In this document: positions 8,227-17,183 of the stretch, one piece after another
Layout of the letters: each line of letters starts with the position of its first letter
Position numbering within the stretch: the stretch's first letter is position 1
Assembly (NCBI RefSeq): GCF_000282375.1
Contig: NZ_AKJK01000042.1
Coordinates: 186,001 to 250,000 of the forward strand
Source of the DNA: Pseudomonas sp. GM50
GTDB lineage: Bacteria > Pseudomonadota > Gammaproteobacteria > Pseudomonadales > Pseudomonadaceae
Direction of reading: 5' to 3'
Length of the DNA: 64,000 nucleotides
Program-made: the position numbers and the translations under genes
The notes under the pieces: generated by a model
The model's database searches: none
Told to the model about the DNA's origin: nothing
Seen by the model: the letters and a program-made list of their open reading frames with translations, nothing else

Positions 8227-8316
8227 TGTGGGAGCGGGCTTGCTCGCGAAGGCGGTGTGCCAGGCAACATTGATGTCGACTGACACTCCCTCTTCGCGAG
8301 CAAGCCCGCTCCCACA
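8227..8316. repeat. Inverted REP-type pair
   Basis: Two copies face each other: 8227-8250 (TGTGGGAGCGGGCTTGCTCG...) and 8293-8316, its reverse complement. They lie between the convergent autotransporter and oadA genes. The remaining gap up to 8405 holds an A-run followed by a G-run and no gene that I can support. Confidence 0.85.
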
Positions 8317-8405
8317 CAAGGATTGTGACACTCCCAAATACCGCGCAAAAAAAAGGGGAGCACATGCCCCCCCGAGGTTTAAAACGGTATATCGAGGCTG
8401 TTAAC

Positions 8406-10214
8406 TCAGCCTTCGATCTCGATCAGTATCTCGCCCGGGTTTACCCGGTCGCCCTTGGCCACATGGATGGCGGTGACTTTGCCGGCGATGGCCGATTGGA
8501 CTTCGGTTTCCATCTTCATCGCTTCGGTGATCAGCACGGCCTGGCCGGCTTTCACGGTGTCGCCTTCCTTGACCAGCACATCGACGATGTTGCCCGGCAT
8601 GGTGGTGCTGACGTGGCCCGGTGCAGTGGCTTGCTTGCGCTTGCTGCTGCCACCACTGACGAACTCGTTGAGCGGTTCGAACACCACTTCTTCCGGCATG
8701 CCGTCGATGGACAGATAGAAGTGGCGCTTGCCTTCCGACTTGACGCCGACACCGGTGATGTCGACGCGGTAGGTTTCGCCGTGAACGTCGATGACGAACT
8801 CAGTCGGCACGCCTTCGCCGCCGGCCGATGCCACGCCGCCCGCTTCCGGAATCGGCAACAGCACTTCTGGCGTGAGGGTGCCGGCTGCACGTTCTTCGAG
8901 GAACTTGCGGCCGATGTCCGGGAACATGGCGTAGGTCAGCACGTCTTCTTCAGACTTGGCCACGGCGCCGATTTCGGCACGCAGCTTGGTCATTTCCGGC
9001 TTGAGCAGGTCAGCTGGACGGACGTCGATGACTTCTTCGCTGCCGATCGCCTGGCGACGCAGTTTTTCGTTCACGGTGCCCGGCGCTTTGCCGTAGCCGC
9101 CTTGCAGGTAGAGCTTCACTTCGTTGGTGATGGTCTTGTAGCGCTCGCCGGCCAGCACGTTGAAGAACGCCTGGGTGCCGACGATTTGCGAGGTCGGGGT
9201 CACCAGCGGCGGGAAGCCGAGGTCTTCGCGAACGCGAGGGATTTCCGCCAGCACTTCGCTCATGCGGTTCAGCGCGCCCTGCTCTTTCAACTGGTTGGCC
9301 AGGTTGGAAATCATCCCGCCCGGTACCTGGTTGACTTGAACGCGGGTGTCGACGGCGGTGAATTCGCTTTCAAACTGGTGGTACTTCTTACGCACGGCGT
9401 AGAAGTACAGACCGATCTCTTGCAGCAGCTCCAGGTTCAAGCCGGTGTCGAACTCGCTGCCTTTAAGGGCGGCGACCATCGACTCGGTACCCGGGTGGCT
9501 GGTGCCCCAAGCGAAGCTGGAGATTGCGGTGTCGATGTGGTCGGCGCCGTTTTCGATGGCCTTGAGTTGGCACATCGCGGCCAGACCGGCGGTGTCGTGG
9601 GAGTGAATGAACACGGGCAGCGATTGCTCGCTTTTCAGAGCCTTGACCAACTCGCCAGTGGCGTACGGGGTCAACAGGCCGGCCATGTCCTTGATCGCCA
9701 CGGAGTCGCAACCCATGGCTTCCATTTGTTTGGCTTGGGCCACGAACGCCTCGATGGTGTGCACCGGGCTGGTGGTGTAGGCGATGGTGCCCTGGGCGTG
9801 TTTACCGGCGGCCTTCACGGCTTCGATGGCGACTCGCAGGTTACGCACGTCGTTCATCGCATCGAAAATGCGGAACACGTCGATGCCGTTGACTGCCGCC
9901 TTGGCAACGAAGGCTTTGACCACGTCGTCGCTGTAATGGCGGTAGCCCAGCAGGTTCTGGCCACGCAGGAGCATTTGCAGACGCGTGTTAGGCAAGGCCG
10001 CGCGCAGTTGACGCAGGCGCTCCCACGGGTCTTCTTTGAGGAAGCGTACGCAGGCGTCGAAGGTCGCGCCGCCCCAGCATTCCAGCGACCAGTAGCCGAC
10101 TTTGTCGAGCTTGTCGCAGATTGGCAGCATGTCTTCGGTGCGCATGCGGGTGGCGAGCAGCGATTGGTGGGCGTCGCGCAGGATTGTGTCGGTAACGTGG
10201 ATTTGCTTGCTCAT
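8406..10214 (-). CDS. oadA: Pyruvate carboxylase subunit B (carboxyltransferase plus biotin carrier; oadA-like)
   Basis: Protein of 602 residues. An N-terminal HMGL-like TIM barrel starts at VTDTILRDAHQSLLATRM, with the metal and substrate motif FIHSHDTAGLA and the carbamylated-lysine region DSVAIKDMAGLL. A PYC/OadA conserved domain follows, and a biotinyl-lipoyl domain ends the protein with the biotin lysine in ITEAMKMETEV. It uses carboxybiotin made by the neighbouring biotin carboxylase to convert pyruvate to oxaloacetate (anaplerosis). The ATG at 10214 has GAGGAA 8 nt upstream. It lies 11 bp after the biotin carboxylase gene, so the two form an operon. The order matches PA5435-PA5436 of PAO1 as I remember it. 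It is not a sodium pump, because no membrane subunit is present. Confidence 0.93.
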   Translation of the reverse strand: MSKQIHVTDTILRDAHQSLLATRMRTEDMLPICDKLDKVGYWSLECWGGATFDACVRFLKEDPWERLRQLRAALPNTRLQMLLRGQNLLGYRHYSDDVVKAFVAKAAVNGIDVFRIFDAMNDVRNLRVAIEAVKAAGKHAQGTIAYTTSPVHTIEAFVAQAKQMEAMGCDSVAIKDMAGLLTPYATGELVKALKSEQSLPVFIHSHDTAGLAAMCQLKAIENGADHIDTAISSFAWGTSHPGTESMVAALKGSEFDTGLNLELLQEIGLYFYAVRKKYHQFESEFTAVDTRVQVNQVPGGMISNLANQLKEQGALNRMSEVLAEIPRVREDLGFPPLVTPTSQIVGTQAFFNVLAGERYKTITNEVKLYLQGGYGKAPGTVNEKLRRQAIGSEEVIDVRPADLLKPEMTKLRAEIGAVAKSEEDVLTYAMFPDIGRKFLEERAAGTLTPEVLLPIPEAGGVASAGGEGVPTEFVIDVHGETYRVDITGVGVKSEGKRHFYLSIDGMPEEVVFEPLNEFVSGGSSKRKQATAPGHVSTTMPGNIVDVLVKEGDTVKAGQAVLITEAMKMETEVQSAIAGKVTAIHVAKGDRVNPGEILIEIEG

Positions 10215-10225
10215 TGTTCTATTCC

Positions 10226-11641
10226 TCACAGGCCTGCGTGGGCGGCGATGGCGGCGGCGATGGCCAGGGCCAGCTCTTCGGGTTTGCGCTTGATCGAGTA
10301 GTTGGTCAGTTCAGGGTGGCTTTCAACGAAGCTGGTGTTGAACTGGCCGCTACGGAATTCCGGGTTACGCAGGATTTCCTGGTAGTACGCGGCGGTGGTC
10401 TTGACCCCTTGCAGACGCATGTCGTCCAAAGCTCGCAAGCCACGGTCCATCGCCTCTTCCCAGGTCAGCGCCCAGACCACCAGTTTCAGGCACATCGAAT
10501 CGTAGAACGGCGGAATGGTGTAGCCGGTATAGATCGCTGTGTCGGTGCGCACGCCGGGGCCGCCGGGCGCGTAGTAACGGGTGATCTTGCCGAAGCTCGG
10601 CAGGAAGTTGTTTTTCGGGTCTTCGGCGTTGATCCGGAACTGCAGCGCGAAACCGCGGTGCTGGATGTCTTCCTGTTTCACCGAAAGCGGCAGGCCGGAC
10701 GCGATGCGGATCTGCTCGCGAACAATGTCGATGCCGGTAATTTCTTCGGTGATGGTGTGTTCCACCTGCACCCGGGTGTTCATCTCCATGAAGTACACCT
10801 CGCCCTCGGCGAGCAGGAACTCCACAGTGCCGGCGTTCTCGTAACCCACGGCCTTGGCCGCACGCACCGACAGGTCGCCGATGTAGGCACGCTGTTCCGG
10901 GGTCAGTTGCGGGCTCGGAGCGATCTCGATCAGCTTCTGGTTGCGCCGCTGGATCGAGCAATCACGCTCAAACAGGTGCACCACGTTACCAAAGCTGTCA
11001 CCGAGGATCTGCGCTTCGATGTGTTTCGGATTGACGATGCATTTTTCCAGGAACACTTCCGCCGAACCGAAAGCCTTGGTGGCCTCGGAAATCACCCGTG
11101 GAAAGGCTTGTTCGAGTTCTTCGCGGCTGTTGCAACGACGAATGCCGCGGCCGCCACCACCGGAGGTGGCCTTGAGCATCACCGGGTAACCGATACGGTC
11201 ACCTTCGGTCAGGGCTTCTTCGATGCCCGACACGTTGCCCTCGGTGCCCGGGGTGACCGGTACGCCAGCCTTGATCATGCTGCGGCGCGCTTCGGTCTTG
11301 TCGCCCATGCGGCGAATCACTTCAGCCGATGGACCAATGAATTTGATACCGCGTTCGGCGCAGATGTCCGCCAGCTCGGCATTTTCCGAAAGGAAGCCGT
11401 AGCCAGGGTGCAATGCATCGCAACCGGTTTCCACCGCCAGGTTCACCAGCTTGCGCGGGTTCAGGTAGCCGGCCAGTGGCTCGGCACCGATGCTGTGGGC
11501 CTCGTCCGCTCGCTTCACATGCAACGCATGACGATCGGCGTCGGAATAGATCGCGACGGAGCGAATGCCCATCTCCGCGCAGGCACGCACGATTCGTACG
11601 GCAATCTCACCACGGTTGGCGATCAGGATCTTTTTTATCAC
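10226..11641 (-). CDS. pycA: Pyruvate carboxylase subunit A (biotin carboxylase)
   Basis: Protein of 471 residues with the ATP-grasp biotin carboxylase fold: KKILIANRGEIAVRI at the start, DALHPGYGFLSENAELA, the glycine-rich ATP loop KATSGGGGRGIRRC, EAQILGD, and the catalytic EMNTRVQVEHTITEEITG. It carboxylates the biotin carried by the partner subunit, using ATP and bicarbonate. Length fits the two-subunit pyruvate carboxylase type. The start is GTG at 11641, with AAGGGA upstream. The divergent LysR gene 190 bp away is the likely regulator, and the 11642-11831 interval should contain both promoters. Confidence 0.93.
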   Translation of the reverse strand: MIKKILIANRGEIAVRIVRACAEMGIRSVAIYSDADRHALHVKRADEAHSIGAEPLAGYLNPRKLVNLAVETGCDALHPGYGFLSENAELADICAERGIKFIGPSAEVIRRMGDKTEARRSMIKAGVPVTPGTEGNVSGIEEALTEGDRIGYPVMLKATSGGGGRGIRRCNSREELEQAFPRVISEATKAFGSAEVFLEKCIVNPKHIEAQILGDSFGNVVHLFERDCSIQRRNQKLIEIAPSPQLTPEQRAYIGDLSVRAAKAVGYENAGTVEFLLAEGEVYFMEMNTRVQVEHTITEEITGIDIVREQIRIASGLPLSVKQEDIQHRGFALQFRINAEDPKNNFLPSFGKITRYYAPGGPGVRTDTAIYTGYTIPPFYDSMCLKLVVWALTWEEAMDRGLRALDDMRLQGVKTTAAYYQEILRNPEFRSGQFNTSFVESHPELTNYSIKRKPEELALAIAAAIAAHAGL

Positions 11642-11831
11642 TTGGAGGTTCCCTTGAGCCGGTGGTACCCACGACCTGTCACACCAGGTCGACGCGTGAC
11701 CAAATGTTTCGATTCAGTCGCAGCTCCACACTAGCCTTCGCAAGGGATTAACAAAAATGAATAATAATTGGGTTACACATAAGCAAAGACTTATAGTTGA
11801 GACATCAGCCTTCGCTCAGGACCTCTAGAAA

Positions 11832-12794
11832 ATGCGTAAGTCATTGATGCGTATGACCTTGCGTCAATTGCAGATCTTCAATGAGGTGTGCGACTTAAGG
11901 TCCTACAGCCGCGCTGCCGACGAAATGTCTCTCACACAACCTGCCGTGAGCCTACAGATTCGTCAACTCGAAGAGCTGATCGGCCAACCCTTGTTCGATT
12001 ATGTCGGCAAAAAACTCTACATGACCGAGGCGGCCGAAGCACTGCAGCGCGCCAGCCGGGACATTTTCGGGCGCCTGGAAAACCTCGATATGCAGCTGTC
12101 GGACATGCAAGGCTCATTGCAGGGCCAGCTGAAACTGGCGGTGGAATCCAGCGCCAAGTATTTCGTGCCGCATCTGTTTGCCGCGTTCAAGCGCCAACAT
12201 CCAGAAGTAAACCTGCAACTGACGGTGGTCAATCGCGGGCAGGTCATTCGACGACTGTCGGACAACCGCGACGACCTGGTGATCATGTCCATGGTGCCGC
12301 AGGACATGGGGCTGGAATTCTTGCCATTCCTCAACAACCCGATCGTTGCCGTGGCGCCACCGGATCATCCGCTGTGCCACATGGGCCCGCTGCGTTTGCA
12401 GGATCTTGAACCCTACACACTGCTGATGCGCGAATCCGGCTCCGGGACTCGGCTGGCTTGCGAAGAATATTTCAAAGAGAAGCGCGTGCACTTCAACCAG
12501 ACCCAGGAAGTCTCGTCAGCCGAAGCACAGCGTGAATGTGTGCTGGCGGGTCTGGGCGTGGCGCTGTTGACGCGTCACGCCCTGAACCTTGAGTTGGCGA
12601 CCGGCGGATTGATCGAGTTGCCGGTCGAAGAGCTGCCGTTGTACCGCAGCTGGTGCCTGGTGCAAGCCAAGGCGAAACGGCTGTCACCGGTGGCGCACGC
12701 GTTCCTTGCGTTTATTCGCAGCGAGCGGGTGCAGATCAGCGCGCTGGTTGAGCGTTTCGACGGGAAGTTGCCGGTGCCGCCTGCCAGTAGTTGA
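11832..12794 (+). CDS. LysR-family transcriptional regulator of the pyruvate carboxylase operon
   Basis: Protein of 320 residues with an N-terminal LysR helix-turn-helix (TLRQLQIFNEVCDLRSYSRA, LTQPAVSLQIRQLEEL) and a type 2 periplasmic-binding-like effector domain (about 95-300). It is divergent from the pycA-oadA operon, the classic arrangement for a LysR regulator and its target. It resembles CbbR-like regulators, but the effector is unknown. The start at 11832 is the first ATG; later in-frame ATGs at 11847 and 11853 are possible. Its last 59 bp overlap the end of a convergent small gene. Confidence 0.9.
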   Translation: MRKSLMRMTLRQLQIFNEVCDLRSYSRAADEMSLTQPAVSLQIRQLEELIGQPLFDYVGKKLYMTEAAEALQRASRDIFGRLENLDMQLSDMQGSLQGQLKLAVESSAKYFVPHLFAAFKRQHPEVNLQLTVVNRGQVIRRLSDNRDDLVIMSMVPQDMGLEFLPFLNNPIVAVAPPDHPLCHMGPLRLQDLEPYTLLMRESGSGTRLACEEYFKEKRVHFNQTQEVSSAEAQRECVLAGLGVALLTRHALNLELATGGLIELPVEELPLYRSWCLVQAKAKRLSPVAHAFLAFIRSERVQISALVERFDGKLPVPPASS

Positions 12795-12948
12795 GTTCGA
12801 GATCGTCAGGAAAATCGCCAATTTCGGCCTGTAGCTGGCGGCGTTCGCAGCGATCTTCGATGGCGCGGCGAAATTCCATGCGGCGCTGATCTTCTTGCTG
12901 ACGACGGGTTTTGACGGCGCTGTTGCGTTCTTCGTAGGGCTGAGCCAT
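12736..12948 (-). CDS. Small charged protein, PA3496-like family
   Basis: Protein of 70 residues, very rich in Arg, Glu and Gln (MAQPYEERNSAVKTRRQQ...), probably a single long helix. I recall similar short proteins in Pseudomonas annotated as PA3496 family putative envelope integrity protein, but that name is only a label. The ATG at 12948 is preceded by GGGAGA at a good distance, which supports it as a real gene although the frame is open further upstream. Its C-terminal coding part overlaps the end of the convergent LysR gene by 59 bp. Confidence 0.7.
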   Translation of the reverse strand: MAQPYEERNSAVKTRRQQEDQRRMEFRRAIEDRCERRQLQAEIGDFPDDLELNYWQAAPATSRRNAQPAR

Positions 12949-13056
12949 TTCGAGTCTCCCAAGGCGAGTACGGGAGTTACAAGATAGGTGCGAGGGATGA
13001 CGGTTTGGCGGCTTGTAGGTTACAGACTGATGAAATTCATCAGACGACACTGTACC

Positions 13057-13151
13057 TGTGGCGAGGGGGCTTGCCCCCGTTGGGTCGCGTAGCGGCCCCA
13101 AAGCGTTTGCGACTGCTGCGCAGCCGAACGGGGGCAAGCCCCCTCGCCACA
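13057..13151. repeat. Inverted REP-type pair (GTGGCGAGGGGGCTTGCCCCCGTT variant)
   Basis: Arms at 13057-13080 (TGTGGCGAGGGGGCTTGCCC...) and 13128-13151 are reverse complements. Each arm also contains its own small hairpin (GGGGGC / GCCCCC). The same variant occurs at 53043-53152. It lies between two minus-strand genes. Confidence 0.85.
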
Positions 13152-13171
13152 AGGTCCGTGACAGTCTTGAA

Positions 13172-14038
13172 TCAATCGTCCAGCGCTTTCACCGATTTTG
13201 GCGACAGCCGCAAGCTGCGAAGGCTGCGTTTGACGCTTTTCAGGTGATTGACCAGGCTCGGACCGCGGGCCATGGCCACGCCCATCGCCAGCACATCGAT
13301 CACCACCAGGTGCGCAATGCGCGACGTCAGCGGCGTATAGATTTCGGTGTCTTCGTGCACATCGATCGCCAGATTAACGGTCGACAACTCGGCCAACGGT
13401 GTCTGGCTCGGGCACAACGTGATCAACGAAGCGCCGCTCTCGCGCACCAGATTGGCGGTGATCAGCAGGTCCTTGGAACGCCCTGATTGGGAAATACAAA
13501 TCGCCACGTCGCTCGGCTTCAAAGTGACCGCCGACATCGCCTGCATGTGCGGGTCGGAATACGCCGCCGCAGTCAGCAGTAAACGGAAAAATTTATGCTG
13601 GGCATCCGCCGCCACGGCGCCCGAAGCACCGAATCCATAGAACTCGACACGCTGGGCCTGAGACATGAGCGACACAGCCCTCTGCAACTCCACCGGATCG
13701 AGTTTCTCGCGAACCTCCATCAGCGTATGCAGGGTGGTGTCGAAGATTTTCAGGCTGTAATCGGCGACTGAATCGTCTTCATGGATCGCAAATTGCCCGA
13801 AGCTCGCGCCAGCCGCCAGGCTCTGCGCCAGTTTCAGCTTCAAATCCTGAAACCCGGAGCAACCGATGGCGCGGCAAAAGCGCACGATGGTCGGTTCGCT
13901 GATGCCTACGCTGTGGGCCAGGTCGGCCATGGAGCTGTGCATCACCGCCGCAGGATCAAGCAGCACGTGGTCGGCGACCTTGAGCTCCGACTTGCGTAAC
14001 AGGTGGCGTGACTGGGCGATGTGTTGCAGCAGATTCAA
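13172..14038 (-). CDS. MurR/RpiR-family regulator (HexR-like)
   Basis: Protein of 288 residues with an N-terminal RpiR helix-turn-helix (SMADLAHSVGISEPTIVRFC about 36-55, FQDLKLKLAQSLA) and a C-terminal SIS sugar-phosphate-binding domain (about 115-260: VEFYGFGASGAVAADAQHKF, DVAICISQSGRSKDLL). HexR, the best-known member, senses KDPG and represses Entner-Doudoroff genes; this is the related PA5438-type copy by synteny. No ATG is available: the frame upstream reaches a TAG without one, so TTG at 14038 is the likely start. A clear palindromic operator lies 48 bp upstream, so autoregulation is expected. In PAO1, as I recall, a zwf paralogue sits next to it; here it is absent. Confidence 0.87.
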   Translation of the reverse strand: MNLLQHIAQSRHLLRKSELKVADHVLLDPAAVMHSSMADLAHSVGISEPTIVRFCRAIGCSGFQDLKLKLAQSLAAGASFGQFAIHEDDSVADYSLKIFDTTLHTLMEVREKLDPVELQRAVSLMSQAQRVEFYGFGASGAVAADAQHKFFRLLLTAAAYSDPHMQAMSAVTLKPSDVAICISQSGRSKDLLITANLVRESGASLITLCPSQTPLAELSTVNLAIDVHEDTEIYTPLTSRIAHLVVIDVLAMGVAMARGPSLVNHLKSVKRSLRSLRLSPKSVKALDD

Positions 14039-14085
14039 AGGGCTGGACTCTTTGTTATTGGCAGGTGCCGGGGATGTAGCACGCT

Positions 14086-14100
14086 TGTAGTTATACTACA
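14086..14100. promoter_or_regulatory. HexR/RpiR-type operator
   Basis: The 15-mer TGTAGTTATACTACA is a palindrome with arms TGTAGT and ACTACA around three bases. It closely fits the HexR consensus of gamma-proteobacteria as I remember it (TGTARTNNNNNYTACA). It lies 48 bp upstream of the TTG start of the RpiR-type gene and no other gene start is near, so it is probably an autoregulatory site. Confidence 0.75.
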
Positions 14101-14182
14101 TGAATCGGCTTTTTGCCTGCTCAATGCGTAACTCAATGTCCCCATTTCATGCGACATGCGCTCCATGTAGCCCTCTCGGTCC

Positions 14183-14316
14183 TTGTAGCGGCTGGCGAAG
14201 CCTGCGTTCGGCTGCGAAGCCGTCGTGAAGATGAATACGCTTTAACAGGAAAAATCCAGCAAGCAGGTTTTACGACTGCTTCGCCGCCGAACGCAGCCTT
14301 CGCCAGCGGCTACAAA
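14183..14316. repeat. Inverted pair of a roughly 48-bp repeat (TTGTAGCCGCTGGCGAAGG family)
   Basis: The left copy covers 14183-14230 (TTGTAGCGGCTGGCGAAGCC...) and the right copy covers 14267-14316 in inverse orientation (TTTGTAGCCGCTGGCGAAGG... on the minus strand). A spacer of about 36 bp separates them. The right copy runs into the GGDEF/EAL gene: its TTG-TAG supplies that gene's last codon and stop. The rest of 14101-14309 contains no gene I can support. Confidence 0.8.
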
Positions 14317-17183
14317 GGATCGGCATCGCGACGTAAAAGCTCGGCCAGGTCGACGGCCTCGACCGGACGACTGACCCAATACCCCTGCACTTCATCACAA
14401 CGCTCGGCCCTCAGAAATTCCAACTGCTCCGGCCGCTCCACCCCTTCAGCCACCACCTTCAACGACAGGCCGTGGGCCATGGCGATGATCGCCCGGGTGA
14501 TCGCCGCATCCTCGCTGCTCTCCCCCAGACCACGGATAAACGCCTGATCGATTTTCACGTAGTCCACAGGGATGCGTTTGAGATAGCTCAGTGACGAATA
14601 GCCAGTGCCAAAATCGTCGATCGCCAGTTTCACGCCAAGATCGCGCAACTGCTGGAAGGTCGCGATGATGTGCTCGACGCTGTCCAGCAGCTGGCTTTCG
14701 GTGAGCTCCAGTTCCAGGTAGTGCGGCGCCAGGCCGGTTTCCTCCAGCACCTGACGCACCAGGCTGACCAGTTTCCCTGAACGCAATTGATGCACCGACA
14801 GGTTGACCGACACCCGAATCGGCTCCAGTCCCTGACGTTGCCACTCGCAGGCTTGCCAACAGGCCTGGCGCAAAACGAACTCGCCGATAGCGCCGATCAG
14901 CCCGGTTTCCTCGGCCAGGCCGATGAAATTCCCCGGCGGCACTTGGCCCAGGGTCGGGTGATTCCAGCGTACCAACGCCTCGGCGGCATTCAGCCGGCCG
15001 GTGGCGAGACAGAGTTTCGGTTGATAGAAGACTTTCAGCTGCTTTTCTTCGATGGCTTTGCGCAACTGGTTCTCAAGTTGTAGACGCTCAATCGTGCTGG
15101 CTTGCAGACTGTCGGTGTAGAACTGGAAGTTGTTGCCGCCCAAGTGTTTGGCATGCTGCATGGCCATGTTCGACTGGCTGACCAGCGCGGAAATTTCCCG
15201 CGCGGTGTCCGGCAACAAACTGATACCCATGGACGCACTGACCACCAATTCATGACCCTCGACAGTGACTGGCAAACGCAGCTTGGCCGACAATCGGGTC
15301 GCTACGCGCGCCAGGCTCGACAAGTTGCCATAGGCATCGAACAGCACCGCGAATTCATCGCCGGACAATCGGGCGATGGTGTCCGCTTCCGGCAGCGCAT
15401 TGACCAGGCGCCGAGCCATTTTCTGCAACAGCTGATCGGCGATTTCGTGGCCGAGGCTGTCGTTGAGCAGCTTGAATCGGTCCAGATTGATGTGCAGCAA
15501 TGCCAGGCTGCGCCGACCGCCCTGACGCACCCGCTGATGAGCCTCGCGCAGTCGTTCGTGGAACAACGAGCGGTTGGCCAATCCTGTGAGCTCGTCGTAA
15601 TGGGTGAGGTAGCGCATGCGCTCTTCGGATTCACGCCGAGCAGACAGATCGGCGAAGAAGCCGACAATATGACTCACATTTCCCCGCGTATCGCGCACGG
15701 CATTCAATTGCAGCCATTGCGGATACAACTCGCCATTCTTGCGCGTTTCCACCAGCTCGCCCTGCCAACTACCGCGCAGCTCCAGCGCCTGACGAATCGC
15801 CGCGTAATGCCGACGGGCGTCGCGGCTGCAGGGCAAATCGACCACGTTGCGCCCGAGCATGTCGTCGATGTCGTAGCCAGTCACCCGACTGAAGGCTTGA
15901 TTGACGGCAATGAGCGCGTAATTCGGGTCGAAAATCACAATGCCTTCGCTGGCCGCCTCGAACACCGTTGCCGCCAGTTGGCGCTGTTCTTCCAGGCCCT
16001 TGCTGGCGCTGATATCGCGGCGGGTGCCGACCATGCGAATCACCCGGCCGCTTTCGCTGCGCTCAACCGCTCGGCCACGGTCCTCGATCCAGACCCAATG
16101 GCCATCGCCATGCCGTACCCGATACTCGATCTGATAATCCTCGCTGCGGCCCTTCAAGTGTTCGACCAGCGCCCGCTTCAGCGCTGGCAAGTCGTCGGGG
16201 TGCAGCCGTGGCTTGAGGTGGCGGAGCATCGCCGTTACGTATTCCGGCTCCAGCCCGAACAACTCCTGAAGCTGAGTGTGATGGACTTCGTCGGTTTGCA
16301 GGTTCCAGTCCCACAGCCCAAGTTCGCTCGCCTTCAACGCCAGCGCCAGTCGCGCTTCGCTCTTGCTCAAGGCCTGGCTGGCGGCGTCCAGTTCCAGACT
16401 GCGTTGGGCGACCCGGTTTTCGAGGTCGACCTGGGTTTCGCGTAACTCGTCTTCGGCACGGCGGCGCTGATCGATTTCCCGGGCCAGCTCGTGGTTGAGC
16501 TGGTCGCTGCGGCTTTGCGCCTGCTGCAAGTGCTCGATCAGTGCCTGATTTTGAAAGCGCCGCAGCAGCCCCTGATCGATCAGCCGATTGACCTGCCAGG
16601 CGACCACGCTCAACGAGCCCAGCAGAATCAGCCCGAACCAGCCCCAGCCCTGTTCCTGCTCATCCCCGCCCCAGAACAGATAGCCGATGGCCGGCAACAG
16701 ACAGGGCAAGGTAAAGGACAGAAAAGCCGGCAGGCTGACGGCATAAGCGACGCTGGCCGAGAGGGCTGCGGCGCCGATCAGGCCGAACACCCAGGCTTGC
16801 TGCATGAAATTGTCAGCGGGCACCAACGCGATGCCGGCACCGGCCAGGGTCAGGCCAGTCATCGCAGAGCCGAGCATGAACATGCGACGCCAGACCGGAT
16901 GGGCCTGACGATTGGGAATCGCCGAATCGAAGGCCGCGACCTGAATCACCCGCAACGCCACCAGCGACAATAACCAGATCAGCCAGACGCTGACCACGAA
17001 GTAACGTTGCGGGCTCCAGAGCAAACCGGCGCACACCAGACCGTTGATCAGCATGAACAGCGTCGGCAATAGCGAGCCCTGGTACAGCAGACGCGTGCGT
17101 TCGACCGCCATTTCCATGGCGTACTGTTTGCGGATAACCCGGGGCTCCACAGAAGGGCCCGACAGGTCGGAGCTGAGGGTCAT
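14310..17183 (-). CDS. Membrane PAS-GGDEF-EAL cyclic di-GMP protein
   Basis: Protein of 957 residues. It has about six N-terminal membrane helices (residues 35-205), a coiled coil (about 210-280), two PAS/PAC domains (about 285-410 and 415-535), a GGDEF domain (about 540-695) with signature LSGDEFAVLF, and an EAL domain (about 710-955). EAL residues are intact: EALVRW, SVNLSVHQL, ELTES, IDDFGTGYSSLSY and VKIDQAF. An active c-di-GMP phosphodiesterase is likely; SGDEF can also be active or serve as a GTP-binding regulator. I chose ATG 17183, although no clear Shine-Dalgarno is seen and the frame is open to 17246. The last codon and stop lie in a repeat element. It matches PA5442 by synteny. Confidence 0.9.
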   Translation of the reverse strand: MTLSSDLSGPSVEPRVIRKQYAMEMAVERTRLLYQGSLLPTLFMLINGLVCAGLLWSPQRYFVVSVWLIWLLSLVALRVIQVAAFDSAIPNRQAHPVWRRMFMLGSAMTGLTLAGAGIALVPADNFMQQAWVFGLIGAAALSASVAYAVSLPAFLSFTLPCLLPAIGYLFWGGDEQEQGWGWFGLILLGSLSVVAWQVNRLIDQGLLRRFQNQALIEHLQQAQSRSDQLNHELAREIDQRRRAEDELRETQVDLENRVAQRSLELDAASQALSKSEARLALALKASELGLWDWNLQTDEVHHTQLQELFGLEPEYVTAMLRHLKPRLHPDDLPALKRALVEHLKGRSEDYQIEYRVRHGDGHWVWIEDRGRAVERSESGRVIRMVGTRRDISASKGLEEQRQLAATVFEAASEGIVIFDPNYALIAVNQAFSRVTGYDIDDMLGRNVVDLPCSRDARRHYAAIRQALELRGSWQGELVETRKNGELYPQWLQLNAVRDTRGNVSHIVGFFADLSARRESEERMRYLTHYDELTGLANRSLFHERLREAHQRVRQGGRRSLALLHINLDRFKLLNDSLGHEIADQLLQKMARRLVNALPEADTIARLSGDEFAVLFDAYGNLSSLARVATRLSAKLRLPVTVEGHELVVSASMGISLLPDTAREISALVSQSNMAMQHAKHLGGNNFQFYTDSLQASTIERLQLENQLRKAIEEKQLKVFYQPKLCLATGRLNAAEALVRWNHPTLGQVPPGNFIGLAEETGLIGAIGEFVLRQACWQACEWQRQGLEPIRVSVNLSVHQLRSGKLVSLVRQVLEETGLAPHYLELELTESQLLDSVEHIIATFQQLRDLGVKLAIDDFGTGYSSLSYLKRIPVDYVKIDQAFIRGLGESSEDAAITRAIIAMAHGLSLKVVAEGVERPEQLEFLRAERCDEVQGYWVSRPVEAVDLAELLRRDADPL

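Noticed and set aside
8325..10301. A 658-codon open frame on the plus strand
   Set aside because: It lies antisense to oadA, which has full domain support; the frame shows no family motif and reads as a GC-rich shadow.
10214..11734. A 506-codon open frame on the plus strand
   Set aside because: Antisense shadow of the biotin carboxylase gene, without motifs or a suitable start.
13057..13151. Regularly repeated palindromes that might be a CRISPR array
   Set aside because: The repeats occur as isolated inverted pairs throughout the window, not as direct repeats with unique spacers, and no cas gene is present.
15102..16445. A 447-codon open frame on the plus strand
   Set aside because: Antisense to the GGDEF/EAL gene, whose motifs are intact; no recognisable protein features.
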